This document shows, piece after piece, positions 1 to 11,699 of a stretch of DNA of 64,000 bases. The notes under the pieces are model-generated. The model saw nothing but the letters and a program-made list of their open reading frames with translations. It was not told the DNA's origin and did no database searches. The DNA is from Xestospongia bergquistia (taxonomy: Eukaryota; Porifera; Demospongiae; Haplosclerida; Petrosiidae): contig OZ014419.1 of assembly GCA_963965975.1 (NCBI GenBank), forward strand, positions 5,297,677 through 5,361,676. Reading direction: 5' to 3'. A program made the position numbers and the translations under genes. Within the stretch, counting starts at the first letter, position 1. Each line of letters begins with the position of its first letter.

Positions 1-1740
1 TAGATGGAACAATTACATTACAACACAGTAGACAGAACAGTTACATTAGAACACAGTAGATGGGACAGTTACATTAGAACACAGTAGATGGAACAGTTAA
101 ATTAGGATACAGTAGATTGGGTGGTTACATTAGAACACAGTAGTTGGGACAGTTACATTGGGACACATTAGATTGGACAATTACTTTTGGACACATTAGA
201 TCGGACAGTTAGATGAGGACACAATAAATCTGATGGTTACATTAAAACGTAGTAGGTCAGACAGTTACTTTAGAATACAGTAGATGGAACAGTTAGGTTA
301 GAACACAGTAGATTGGACAGTTACATTAGAACTCAGTAGATGGAACAGTTACTTCAGGACACATTAGATGGGACAGTGACATTAGAACACAGTAGATGGG
401 ACAGTTACTTTATGACAGAGTAGTTAAGACAGTCACATTAGGATACAGTAGATTGGACAGAACACAGTAGATGAAACTGTTATGTTAGAATACAGTAGAT
501 GGGAAAATTACTTTAGGACACAGTAGATGGGACAGTTGCATTAGGACACAAAGACAGGAGAGTTATATTACAACATAGTAGATGGGGCAGTTACTTTAGA
601 ACACAGTAGATGGCACCGTTACATTAGGACATAATAGACAGAACAGTTACATTAGGACATAGTATACGGGAATGTCACATTCGAACAAAGTAGATGGGAC
701 AGTTGCATTAGAACACAGTAGATGGAACAGTTACATTAGAACACAGTAGCTGGGACATTTACCTTAGGTCAAAGTAGATTGGACAGTTACATTAGGACAC
801 AGTAGATGGGACAGTCACTTTAAAATACAGTAGATGGACAGTTGCTTTAGAACACACTAGATGGGACAGTTACTTTAGAATACAGTAGATGGGACAATTA
901 CTTTAGGACACAGTAGATGGACCGGTACATCAGGACACAATAGACAGGAGAGCTACATTATAACACAATAGACAGGAGAATTACATTAGAACACAGTAGA
1001 TGGGATAGTTACTATACAACAAAGTAGGTATGACAATTGCACAAAACAGTTCCATTAGGACACAGTAGAAACCACTACATTAGAATGCAGTAAATAGTTA
1101 CATTAGGACACAGCAGATGGGACAGTAACATTAGGACACAGTAGATGGGACAGCAAAGTTAGAACACAGTAGATGGGAAAATTACTTTAGGACACAACAG
1201 ATGGGACAGTTGTATTAGGACACAATACAGAGGAGAGGTACATTAGAACACAGTAGATGGGACTGTTACTATAGGACACATTAAACAGGACAGTTACATT
1301 AGAACACGGTAGATGGTACAGTTAGATTAGAAAAAAGTGGATGTGAGAGTCACAGTAGGACACAGTGGAGAGTAAAGTTACATTAGAACACTGTAGATGG
1401 GGACAATTACTTTAGGACAGAGTAGATAGGACAGTTATATTAGAACCCTATAGATGGAACTATTACATTAGAACACAGTAGATAGGACAGTTACAACAAA
1501 AAACAGTAGATGGGACAATTACATCAGGACACAATACATAGGACAGTTACAACAAAAAAAGGTAGATGGGACAATTACATCAGGACATAGTACATAAAAC
1601 AGTTACATTTGGACACCATAAATGAGACAGTCACATTAGAACACAGCAGATGAGACAGTTACGTTAGAACAAAGTAGATGGGACAGTCACATTAGAACAC
1701 AGTAGATGGGAGAGTTATATTAGGACACAGTAGAGAGGAC
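1..1740. repeat. 28-bp minisatellite array, copy A left part
   Basis: This is a degenerate head-to-tail array of a 28-bp unit, readable as TTACATTAGAACACAG followed by TAGATGGGACAG. Common variants are GGACACAG, GACAGGAGAG and TAGATTGGACAG. The + strand is rich in A and G and poor in C. Because 28 is not a multiple of 3 and each unit carries TAG (and TAA on the other strand), every frame is closed quickly, so the array is not coding. It begins before the window and aligns in the same order with 57138-59040. Confidence 0.95.
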
Positions 1741-1745
1741 TAATA

Positions 1746-2580
1746 ATGATTACAAGATGGAATGTACTGGTTACAAAAGTTAATGCTAAAAGTACTAGAG
1801 ATGGAAGATATTCTAGTACTGTAGACAGTTGACTGGCTCTACTGCAATAATTTAAAAGAAGATTTTGGTTAAATACTGTTATACATTTTATATAGAGGAT
1901 GCTATTAAGGTTATAGTGTAGGTTTTAACATTTAACCCTTGAGTGAGCTATAAAGGCAAGTTCTATACAGTACATGCACTAGACCTATACTCTATGCTAT
2001 TAAAAAGAATGCTAAGACATATCATATTATACATGTACTTTAAGGCTCATTGCATAGTCTAAGCATGCAAAGAAAATTGTTTAATATCGATGTATCTACC
2101 AACTCAAATAAAATTAATAAGCTCTAGAAAAGCTAAGATAAAGGCTTGTCAGTTAAGCCATGCATATACATATATTTGTGATTACAGTTACTCTTGACTA
2201 CATTTTGTTACTTCTCAGGTCACCATCTTTGTGGTAGAAACAAAACACCAACATCACTGTAGAGATAGTAAAAAATTATTTCGCAGCAGTTATCAGAGAA
2301 TTATATCATAAGTAAAATTTACTTAATATTAATAACATCCAATATCATAGTGATAAATATAGCTTACAAGATGTTGGTGAGACTGAGACACTCCAGGAGA
2401 TAGATAATCCATGATATAGAGCAGCAAGCATGGAAAAGAAACAAATACATTATTTGTCCTAACTCACCATTAATAGGAACATAATCTTCAATATATGTTC
2501 CTAAATGATTACAAATTTATTGTATACTAATATCTGCTATCAGGTATAACTTACCAGTAGCCATTTGTTTCTTTCTGTAT
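1746..2580. other. Non-repetitive spacer inside the minisatellite, copy A
   Basis: About 835 bp of AT-rich single-copy-like DNA separates two 28-bp arrays. The same spacer, nearly identical, lies at 59044-59881. It contains a candidate minus-strand split reading frame (2198-2564). At 2580 the spacer stops abruptly and 28-bp units resume, whereas in the other copy unrelated sequence continues for about 530 bp. Confidence 0.85.
2198..2564 (-). CDS. Candidate four-exon mini-gene, copy A (unrecognised, 38 codons)
   Basis: I do not recognise this product. On the minus strand, exon 1 is 2564-2555 (ATG GCT ACT G, then GTAAGT), exon 2 is 2500-2468 (preceded by ATTTAG, followed by GTGAGT), exon 3 is 2382-2368 (preceded by CTCAG, followed by GTAAGC) and exon 4 is 2256-2198 (preceded by CTCTACAG, ending TAG). 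The introns would be 54, 85 and 111 bp. Joined, the frame stays open: it starts MATGTYIEDY and ends DGDLRSNKM. The twin copy at 59496-59865 keeps every splice site and the frame. Caveats: exon 3 is only 15 bases, the product is tiny, and splice-like motifs arise by chance in AT-rich DNA. Only 16 bases of shared sequence remain upstream of the ATG before the 28-bp array begins, so any promoter of this copy is gone. It could equally be the start of a longer gene or a non-coding coincidence. Confidence 0.25.
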
Positions 2581-5545
2581 ATGTGACATGATAATTGTGT
2601 TAGACAGAACATCACATTACGACACAGTAGACCAGATGGTTACATTGCGACACAGTAGTTACAACAATTACATTAGGACACAGTAGATGGCAAAATTATA
2701 CCAGGACACTGTAGGTTGCATAGTAACATTAGACACAATTAACAGGACAATTAAATTAGGACACAGTCGATAGGACAACTACATTACAACACAGTAGACA
2801 GGATGTTACATTAGGACACAGTAAATGGAACAGTTACATTAGAACACACTAGGGGCGCAGATTATACTAGGACACAGTAGATGGGACAGTTACAATTGGA
2901 CACAGTAGACAAGACAGTTAGTTACATTATGACACACTAGAACTGATGGTTACATTGCAACAATTATGTTAGAACACAGTGGATGGGAAAATTATACCAG
3001 GACACAGTATGTTGCATAGTTACATTAGACACAATTGAAAGGACAATTAAATTAGGACACAGTAGATGGGACGATTACATTACAACACAGTAGACAGGAT
3101 GTTAAATTAGGAGACAGTAAATGGGACAGTTACATTAGCACGCAGTAGATGGGTCAATTATACTAGGAAACAGTAGATGGGATAGTTACAATAGGACACA
3201 GTAGACAAGACAGATAGTTACATTATGACAACGTAGACCTGATAATTATGTCAGGACACACCAGACAAGACAGTTCCATTACAACACAGTAGACAAGATG
3301 GTTACATTCTAACACAGTAGTTAGAACAATTATATTAGGACACAGTAGATGGCAAAATTATATCAGGACACTGTAGGTTGCATAATTACATTAGACACAA
3401 TAGACAGGACAATTAAATAAGGACTCAGTAGATGAGACAATTACATTATAAAACAGTAGAGGGACGTTACATTAGGACACAGTAAATGGAACAGTTACGT
3501 TAGGACATAGTAAACGGGACAATTATACTGGGACAGAGTAGATGAGATTATTACGATAAGACACAGTAGACAAGACAGTTAGTTACATTATCACAATGTA
3601 GACCTGATAATTATGTTAGGACACACTAGACAGAACATTACATTATGACACAGCAGACCTGATGGTTACATTGGGACACAGTAGTTAGAACAATTACATT
3701 AGGACACAGTAGATGGCAAAATTATATCAGGACACAGTAGGTTGCAAAGTTACATTAGACTCAATTGACAGGACAATTAAATTAGGACACAGTAGATGGG
3801 ACGATTACATTACAACACAGTAGACAGGATGTTACATTAGGAGAGAGTAAATGGGACAGTTACATTAGCACACAGTAGATGGGTCAATTATACTAGGACA
3901 CAGTAGATGGGATAGTTAAAATAGGACACAGTAGACAAGACAGATAGTTACATTATGACAACGTAGACCTGATAATTATGTTAGGTCACACCAGACAAGA
4001 CAGTTCCATTACAACACAGTAGACAAGATGGTTACATTCTAACACAGTAGTTAGAACAATTATATTAGGACACAGTAGATGGCAAAATTATATCAGGACA
4101 CTGTAGGTTGCATAGTTACATTAGACACAATAGACAGGACAATTAAATAAGGACACAGTAGATGAGACAATTACATTACAAAACAGTAGAGGGATGTTAC
4201 GTTAGGACACAGTAAATGGAACAGTTACGTTAGGACATAGAATGCGGGACAATTATACTGGGACGGAGTAGATGGGATTATTACGATAGGACACAGTGGA
4301 CAAGACAGTTAGTTACATTATCACAATGTAGACCCGATAATTATGTTAGGACACACTAGACAGAACATTACATTATGACACAGCAGACCTGATGGTTACA
4401 TTGGGACACAGTAGATAGAACAATTACATTAGGACACAGTAGATGGCAAAATTATATCAGGACACAGTAGGTTGCAAAGTTACATTAGACTCAATTGACA
4501 GGACAGTTAAATTAGGACACAGTAGATGGGACGATTACATTACAACACAGTAGACAGGATGTTACATTAGGAGAGAGTAAATGGGACAGTTACATTAGCA
4601 CACAGTAGATGGGTCAATTATACTAGGACACAGTAGATGGGATAGTTACAATAGGACACAGTAGACAAGACAGATTGTTACATTATGACAAAGTAGACCT
4701 GATAATTATGTTAGGTCACACCAGACAAGACAGTTCCATTACAACACAGTAGACAAGATGGTTACATTCTAACACAGTAGTTAGAACAATTATATTAGGA
4801 CACAGTAGATGGCAAAATTATTTAAGGACACTGTAGGTTGCATAGTTACATTAGACACAATAGACAGGACAATTAAATAAGGACACAGTAGATGAGACAA
4901 TTACATTACAAAACAGTAGAGGGATGTTACATTAGGACACAGTAAATGGGACAGTTACGTTAGGACATAGAATGCGGGACAATTATACTGGGACGGACTA
5001 GATGGGATTATTACGATAGGACACAGTGGACAAGACAGTTAGTTACATTATCACAATGTAGACCTTATAATTATGTTAGGACACACTAGACAGAACATTA
5101 CATTATGACACAGCAGACCTGATGGTTACATTGGGACACAGTAGTTAGAACAATTACATTAGGACACAGTAGATGGCAAAATTATACCAGGACACTGTAG
5201 GTTGCATAGTAACATTAGACTCAATTGACAGGACAATTAAATAAGGACACAGTGGATAGGACAATTACATTATAACACAGTAGACAGGATTTTACATTGT
5301 GACACAGTAAATAGAACAGTTATGTTAGGGCACAGCAGATGGAACAATTATACGATGACATATTAGATGGGGCAGTTACAATAGGTCACATTAGACAAGA
5401 CAGTTAGTTACATTATGACACAGTAGATCTGATGGATACATTGGAACAATTATGTTAGGACACAGTAGATGGGAAAATTATACTAGGACACTGTAGGTTG
5501 TGTAGTTACATTAGATACAATTGACAGGACAATTAAAGGACAATG
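2581..5545. repeat. 28-bp minisatellite with ~727-bp higher-order repeat, copy A right part
   Basis: The 28-bp unit continues here with many diverged variants in a fixed order that recurs about every 727-730 bp. For example, the phrase TAGACCTGATAATTATG with its neighbours recurs near 3235, 3598, 3964, 4328, 4690 and 5058, alternating a CACACCAGACAAG form and a CACACTAGACAG form. That gives a two-part higher-order unit of about 26 monomers, present about three times. The matching array at 60411-63735 has fewer copies of this higher-order unit. Confidence 0.9.
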
Positions 5546-5555
5546 TAAAGAAATA

Positions 5556-5830
5556 ACAAGACAGTGTTAGTGGTGTGATATATTAGGAGGACTGACTGAA
5601 ACACATTTAAGTTTTGACTGTCCTTATGATAAAAAGAAGTTGGGGAACAATCAACAGACGTTTAATATTTTATGATACGGTTATATTATTTATAAATATA
5701 TATTAAAACAGTGTGAATATATGACAATAAATAAATTTAATGGGTGGTAGTAACAACGTTTATATTGTTCATATAGCAGGTTTATAGGGAATATAATATA
5801 CTGTGAAACCAATATACTATAGTGAAAGGA
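5556..5830. other. Non-repetitive flank shared with the window's right end
   Basis: AT-rich sequence directly after the minisatellite. It matches 63739-64000 almost base for base, so the duplication extends beyond the array and probably continues past the window end. I see no supported gene in it. Confidence 0.8.
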
Positions 5831-6585
5831 TAATAGGCTCTCAATAATAGAGATATTTATATGCTGTAATGCACTACACAACAAGTGCAAGAGAAGAGAA
5901 ATTGTCTGACCATTACGAGCTGATACTAATACAAAAGTAGACACAATGGGGGTAAATAGTCTTGTACTAAATAAAAACACTTGACTAATTTTATTCAGAC
6001 TTGCTACATTGTACTAAATTTACTCTTTACTAAAGTCTATATATTACAGAGAAAAGGACTAGTGAGATATAATGCTTAAAAATGACTTATGATAGGCTTA
6101 GTTCAGATAATAGATGTACTAAAACTAAGGGCTAAAGCTCACTGAATTTGTAAGTTAAGTTGGGCAAGCTAGATATACTAACACACATGGAGTACTAACA
6201 ATTTACTATAATGAAAGGATAATAGGCTATCAATAATAGAGATATCTGTATGCTGTAATGCAATACACAACAAGTGCAAGAGAAGAGGAATTGTCTGATT
6301 ATTACAAGCTAATATGGATACAAAAGTAGACAGAATGGTGGTAAATAGGCTTGTACTAAATAAATACACTTGACTAATTTTATTCAGACTTGCTACATTG
6401 TACTAAATATATTGGTTACTAAAGTCTATATGTTACAGAGAAAAGGACTAGTGAGATATTATGTTTAAAAATGACTTATAACAGGCTTAGTTCAGACAAC
6501 AAATGCACTAAAACTAAGGGCTAAAGCACATTGAATATAAAAGATAAGTTGGGCAAGCTAGATTAACTAACACACATGGAGTACT
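5812..6585. repeat. 388-bp tandem duplication (two units)
   Basis: Unit 1 (about 5812-6197) and unit 2 (about 6202-6585) align along their full length, both ending in ACACACATGGAGTACT. Differences are scattered substitutions and small indels, so this is an old local duplication. On the minus strand both units keep an open frame containing LLLHLLC and LLSFHYS (5690-5980 and 6178-6369), but substitutions fall on all codon positions, so I do not call it a gene. Confidence 0.85.
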
Positions 6586-7630
6586 GCTACTCTGACCGTA
6601 TTTGTTACTACTGTCTTTCTCTTTTGTTGTAGCCAGGAACATCATTGTCTCAGATTAACTCCAGAGAACACTGTCAAATGACTTGGCTGTATGGAATCGA
6701 GTTCCTTCTTCTGTCTTGCTAAATAGCCCTGCAGAAGTAAAGTCTTGATTGACTGGTTGCTAAAATGAAGTAATGCCGTCTAAGTTTATTAATTTCTAGT
6801 ACAAATTTGGCGCCACTAGTGTGACTAATGGAACTGAGCATGCTCAGTTGATCATGGCTATTGGGCCATGATAGTAACAACAACTATCTTATCTAGTACA
6901 CAATGAACGTTGTCTCTCTGAATATAAGTTTATTAATCACAAATATATGAAGCCCTGCCATTGTGTTGCAGTACGTCATCACTTCGTTACAATGGGTGAA
7001 GTTGCTCAATTTAACTCCCTATATCTTATCTAGCATTTGGACCAATTATACCAGCAAACTATATGATTTATTAAGTATGCTTAACAATGAAGAATAGTTA
7101 AAACAGCATAAATATAAAATCATATCAATATAACAAGATATTCATATTAACATAAATGAAATCAGTTTCATTGATGTACACATCTGTAATGTCTATATTT
7201 TACAGTTTACAGTCAATGACTAAGATATGGTAAGTCTATGAAGTTGACTTCCTTTAAACTATACCATCTAGAATTATAATGAGAGGATGACTACTTAATA
7301 ACAACTGTTGAGCAGTAGTTCCAATAAAGTCACAGGATCACGGACAAGAATGTCAGACATCCAATATAAGCTGATACTATTACTACTACTGTCTTTCAAT
7401 TTGTACAAACGCTTTCATTATCTAATGGAGTTAATTAAGAAATAATACAGTTATATTTTAACAGCTATTCTCACTTACATTTCATATAATAAATGAAGGG
7501 GATATGACAATAATCTCTCTCTGTTTTAGTAGCCATATTGTTATGGGCGTGCCAACAGAAGCACTAGCCACACCTTCCTTCCACTAGTTGTACACCACAT
7601 GAGTATCACGAGACCTGCTGGACCAAACAT
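6586..7630. other. AT-rich intergenic DNA with a possible terminal exon
   Basis: No recognised gene. A pyrimidine tract ending in TTGTTGTAG at about 6632 precedes an open stretch of 29 codons (PGTSLSQINSREHCQMTWLY and onward) ending in TAA near 6721. This would suit a last exon on the + strand, but no partner exon is identified. Adjacent palindromes at 6832-6872 are listed separately. The rest is AT-rich with nothing I can support. Confidence 0.3.
6832..6872. other. Perfect 18-bp palindrome next to an 8-bp-stem hairpin
   Basis: Bases 6832-6849 (AACTGAGCATGCTCAGTT) are a perfect palindrome. One base later, 6851-6858 (ATCATGGC) pairs with 6865-6872 (GCCATGAT) around a 6-base loop. Two adjacent inverted repeats, more GC-rich than their surroundings, could be a cruciform, a transposon end or a binding site. 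The sequence alone does not decide. Confidence 0.6.
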
Positions 7631-7637
7631 AAAGAAC

Positions 7638-7682
7638 TATGGCTGCCTGGAGAGCACGTAGCTGGCTCAGAGTCAACTATTT
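7638..7682 (+). CDS. Possible isolated first exon
   Basis: An ATG in a strong animal start context (A at -3, G at +4) opens 15 codons (MAAWRARSWLRVNYL) and runs into a consensus splice donor, GTAAGTATA, with a clean codon boundary. No convincing second exon in phase is seen: an acceptor-like TTTACAG near 7813 leads into an open stretch, but in a different phase. It could be a leader exon of the transposase gene 400 bp downstream, a host gene fragment, or chance. Confidence 0.15.
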
Positions 7683-8074
7683 AGTAAGTATATAGCTAAA
7701 AGAATTATTGAAATAATTACTAAATGCTGTACATATATCTCTTAATATAAGGGTGGATATATTCCATACATCATACCTAACATGAAATTGGTCAACGTTA
7801 AACTATTTACAGCATGATACCCAGACCTACAATGTTTCCTGATGTTTTTAGGTCTGTGTATGAGATTATGTGGAGTCTGACTTCTGGTTTGGTCATTGTC
7901 ACAAAATTCAGTAATAGGTAACATCCTTCATTTCAAGATTGATAATTAGAGACAATCAATATGAAAGTGTATATCAATGACTTTAAAATTCACAGTATAT
8001 TAAGTTATATGTGACTTGTTCTTTTATTCATTTAGACTAATTCAATGAGATATCTTAGTACAACATTACCAACA

Positions 8075-9126
8075 AAGAGATAGAAAGTCTCCAGACGCCT
8101 GTTAGTTGATGATTTTTATTGTGAAGCCATCAGACGAAAAATATACCACCTCTATCAGACCAAAGAGCACATGACACTGTTGAAGTTGCTTTTTGTCTTA
8201 AAAGAGGATAACCTCTTTCACAGTCAGAGGTCAACACTCAACGTCTTGCTAATGGAAATGGGTTTCAAGTGAGTCACCATAACTTTTCTTATGATGCTCA
8301 TTAATATTGCACTTTATAGACATAACAGACAGATGCCACTACTACAAACAACCTCGCATTATTGAACAGAGGCACACTTACCTTCGTTTAATGGTGAAGA
8401 ACCACCAAGAGAATAGGCCAGTTGTTTACCTTGATGAAACCTGGTGCAATGCTCATGATGGTAAAGAATGTAATAAGGATGATGTGACTGGCAGAACTAT
8501 TCGTGGTATAAAAAGGTCTCCTGGGAACGGTTGCATAGCTTATTATTCTTGGAGCTTGTTGTGAGATTGGTTGGATTCCTAATACCACTCTCGTATTCAG
8601 ATCTAAAAAATACTGGTGATTATCATGATGAGCGCTGATCATTTTGAGGAGTTGTTTGCTACCAAACTTTTCCCAAATGTTGCACCTAACAGTCTTATTG
8701 TCATGGATAATGGCTCATATCATAGTCGTCGTAGTGACCCTGTTCCAGTCAAAAGTTGGACAAAGCACAAGATTGCAAGATTGGCTTCAGGCAAAGGGAG
8801 TTGAATCACCAACAAATGCCTTGAAAGCTGAATTGTATAGCATCATACAAAGATTAAAACCTACCCCTCACTACGTTGTTGATGACATAGGTGCTGCTGC
8901 AGGTAAGAACTTAGTCAAGATAGCCTTAGTATTTATTGATATGTACATAATACAGGGCATGAGGTGGTCCGACTCCCTGTTGCTCACTGCACTCTCAATC
9001 CTATTGAGTTGGCATGGGCACAGGTTAAAGGTCACATCAAGGCCAGCACCAATTCATCATTCGAGTGGAGATGAATTGGATGAGTCTGATGATTCAGATC
9101 AATCTGATAGTTCTGATGACGATTAG
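8075..9126 (+). pseudogene. Broken DDE transposase (IS630/Tc1-mariner superfamily type)
   Basis: Pieces of one transposase follow each other in order but in shifting frames. Seen: an N-terminal helical part from about 8083 (KSPDAC, stop, then DDFYCEAIRRKIYHLYQ and LLFVLKEDNLF, to MEMGFK at 8268); the first catalytic Asp in VVYLDETWCNAHD (codon 8432-8434); GACCEIGWIPNTTLVF near 8550-8590; the second Asp in LIVMDNGSYHS (8705-8707); LQDWLQAKGVESPTNALK and PTPHYVVDDIGAAAG up to 8902; then the catalytic Glu in LNPIELAWAQVKGHIK (9006-9008). A GT-AG intron at 8903-8955 accounts for the last gap: joining 8902 to 8956 gives AAGHEVVRLPVAHC straight into the Glu motif. A second possible intron is 8269-8319, but the frame is broken just after it. 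Frameshifts near 8540, 8600, 8615 and 8760, a stop near 8112, and apparent loss of sequence between GHIKAST and the acidic tail (DELDESDDSDQSDSSDDD, ending 9126) make it dead. Element ends and the TA target site were not found. Confidence 0.85.
8903..8955 (+). other. 53-bp spliceosomal intron in the transposase
   Basis: Starts GTAAGAAC and ends ATACAG. Removing it joins GCAG to GGCATGAG and restores the expected family reading (AAGHEVVRLP, then LNPIELAW) without any other edit. This is direct evidence that the sequence is from a eukaryote with very short introns. Confidence 0.8.
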
Positions 9127-11090
9127 TTCTAGGCATTCTTAGTCTTCTTTCTTTGTCAAAAGGTTTTTTCAAAACCATGGTGGCCTTATAGCTGCATCAA
9201 ATCGCAAAAGACGATACCTGGTTATTGTTATAATAATAGTAATTGTTATATTGGAAAATCTGTTTATATAATTAGAATTGTACTACTGTTTGTGTAGCTA
9301 CATCACCTTCAATTTCATAATACATTAGTAATTAATAGTATTATGTTTGCATTTTTCATAATTATGTAACTTGTATTATTATTGATTAATTGAATCAATT
9401 TGGGATTAATCCATTTTTACAATTTTGGTACATAATTTATGTAATAATATGTAATATATAACTTGTTTTGTAATGAACCACTTCTGTCAAACTGTTTGTA
9501 TATGTAGTTACATGTATTCGAGACTTCAAACAAAACATGGTGTGACACTAGTAGTCTACGACTATAGGCTAGTTAACAATATATCATTAAGTTTGTGCTG
9601 AATTGTAGATATGAGAAGGCATGACACTTTTTCTTCTCCTCACAAAAACACCAAAAAGAGAATATTCTCTATATTTTCAAATATAATGTCAAAGTTTATG
9701 TCACACAGAGTTTGAGTAGTCTATATATTTTACTAAAGGTGTTGTATTAGTATATCACAAAAGAAAGGTTGATTTAACCAATCCATGGTCTTTTTTAGTA
9801 CACATAATACATAATAGAGTAGTTAAGAGCACCTTTTTATAATTGAAATTCAAATAGAAAATAGACTATCTGTTATGTATATTGTATACATTAACTAACT
9901 AATAAGATATTAGAAAGATTCTTAAAGCTCTGACAATCAACTACATTTCTTGTCATTGTAGTAGTTACCTCACTGACCTGTAGGTGTTCTAAGTAAAAAT
10001 TAATAAGATGTTAAAGCAATCACAATATATCAAATTTTCTGTCATCATAGAAGGTTGCATGTGATTATCATATGGCTCACACACAACTAATTACTGTATT
10101 AAGAAATGTGATTTGCATGCAACATTCAACATTTAAAAGTCAACTCAAATATTGACGCAAATGCAGATCAGAGGATCTATGATAAATGGAATACAATAGA
10201 TTTTCAAACTGTGAATAGATGTCCTTTATTCGAGGTCATGTTACATAGACAATGCTGTTTCATGCCACGAAATATGTTATCTATTTAAAATACAATTCAG
10301 ATTAGATGGACAATTTTAGTGTTCTGTTGCAAGATTGTATGCATATGACTGTGATTATGAAATTGTAGTTTTATTAAAACAATTAAAACGAAGATACTGG
10401 TAGTTAAAGCAGATGAATAACAATACATTTGTCAGTATTATGTACATTCAACATTAGAGTGTATGGGCTGAGTATTTATGGAGATCTAAAATGAATCTGA
10501 TTTTGCATACGGTTGACATCATGAAACAATTTCGACAAACAAGATGATTCAACAGTGACAGATATTCACAGATATAAAGCCTTCATTTGCCTAATAATTT
10601 ATTAGTACTATATCAACAATATATTAAAGTTGGTAGTGTAATACTTTGAGAAGTTGGATGATGAGGATCCAAATATTTCTCTGGATATATCAAATGTAGA
10701 AAAGTTGGTGGCAATGTCTAGACTGGGAGCTTGTCCGTATTCATATAATTGGGAAGGTACTAGATTACCAACTATAATGTATCGTTGATGTAGTACTAAT
10801 AAATTAATGGAGAAAGCACTAGACTGACTACGAACTATAATGTATTGTCCATGTAGTACAAATAAATGTAAGATGATCCATTCACTATCCTTATCAGGAC
10901 TAACATTAAAGAGATATTGATAGTATTAACAGCAGAGATACTGGATTTCTCTTCATAAAAATCTTAGTTATACAAACTTTAAAAGTAATAAAGAAAGCAC
11001 TAGACTGTCAATGCAGTAAAATGATTAATATTGAGTATCCCAGATATACATGCATTGAACTACTAACACACTTACTATTAGCAGTTCACA
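9127..11090. other. AT-rich DNA without a recognised gene
   Basis: I see no supported gene. A short local repetition occurs at 10755-10866, where ACTATAATGTAT and ATGTAGTAC recur about 60 bp apart. The stretch after the transposase may include the 3' end of the dead element, but I could not find a matching terminal inverted repeat. Confidence 0.5.
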
Positions 11091-11135
11091 TATAACTATG
11101 TCTACTAAATACTGTCAACTATCAATATGTCCTAA

Positions 11136-11168
11136 GTGTGTGTGTGTGTGTGTGTCTCTCTCTCTCTC
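11136..11168. repeat. (GT)n-(CT)n microsatellite
   Basis: A compound dinucleotide run: about ten GT units followed by about seven CT units. The open frames over it on both strands are caused by the repeat. Confidence 0.95.
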
Positions 11169-11274
11169 ATTTATATTTTCTAGATATATTGATGTAACAT
11201 ACCATGGACTCTGTAGAGCAACGATATATATCAGTATTATCATTGTTACAAAAGGTAGATATTTGTGTAAACTT

Positions 11275-11291
11275 TTCTCTCTCTCTCTCTC
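11275..11291. repeat. (CT)n microsatellite
   Basis: A short CT run about 110 bp after the compound GT/CT tract. Confidence 0.9.
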
Positions 11292-11635
11292 AAACATAAT
11301 ATAGCAGTATTACACTGTGTTAAATGTTAGATCTGTGTGTAAAATGATAATGTTCCAATCATAACTTCCGTGTTGACCATTATTAGACTTTATTGATATC
11401 ATCCAAGTTGATGGCATTTAAGAAAATATTTTGTAATTTCAAGGGTTACCTCATCCATAACACTAACCTCTACACCATAATTTATTGATGTTTGTATGAC
11501 ATCTCTTAGCAGTATATATATACATGTCTCAAGACATATCAACATTCCTGATAATGATACTAATTAATGACATGAAGTAATATATACTTTATATAAGGAT
11601 TTAATGCGATGTATGCTAAAGAGTTTTTATATAAT

Positions 11636-11638
<3 letters not shown>

Positions 11639-11685
<47 letters not shown>
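11639..11685. repeat. (TA)n microsatellite
   Basis: About 23 uninterrupted TA units, followed by AT-rich DNA with short self-complementary motifs (TAATAATTATTAATTA). Confidence 0.95.
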
Positions 11686-11688
<3 letters not shown>

Positions 11689-11699
11689 TAATAATTATT

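Noticed and set aside
1..5545. Regular ~28-bp repeats suggestive of a CRISPR array
   Set aside because: Units are contiguous with no unique spacers, they vary throughout, the host signals are eukaryotic, and no cas-like gene is present.
8388..8642. 84-codon minus-strand frame over the transposase
   Set aside because: The + strand carries the catalytic motifs in order; the minus frame is its shadow.
11098..11304. Open frames on both strands at 11.1-11.3 kb
   Set aside because: They are read through GT/CT microsatellites.
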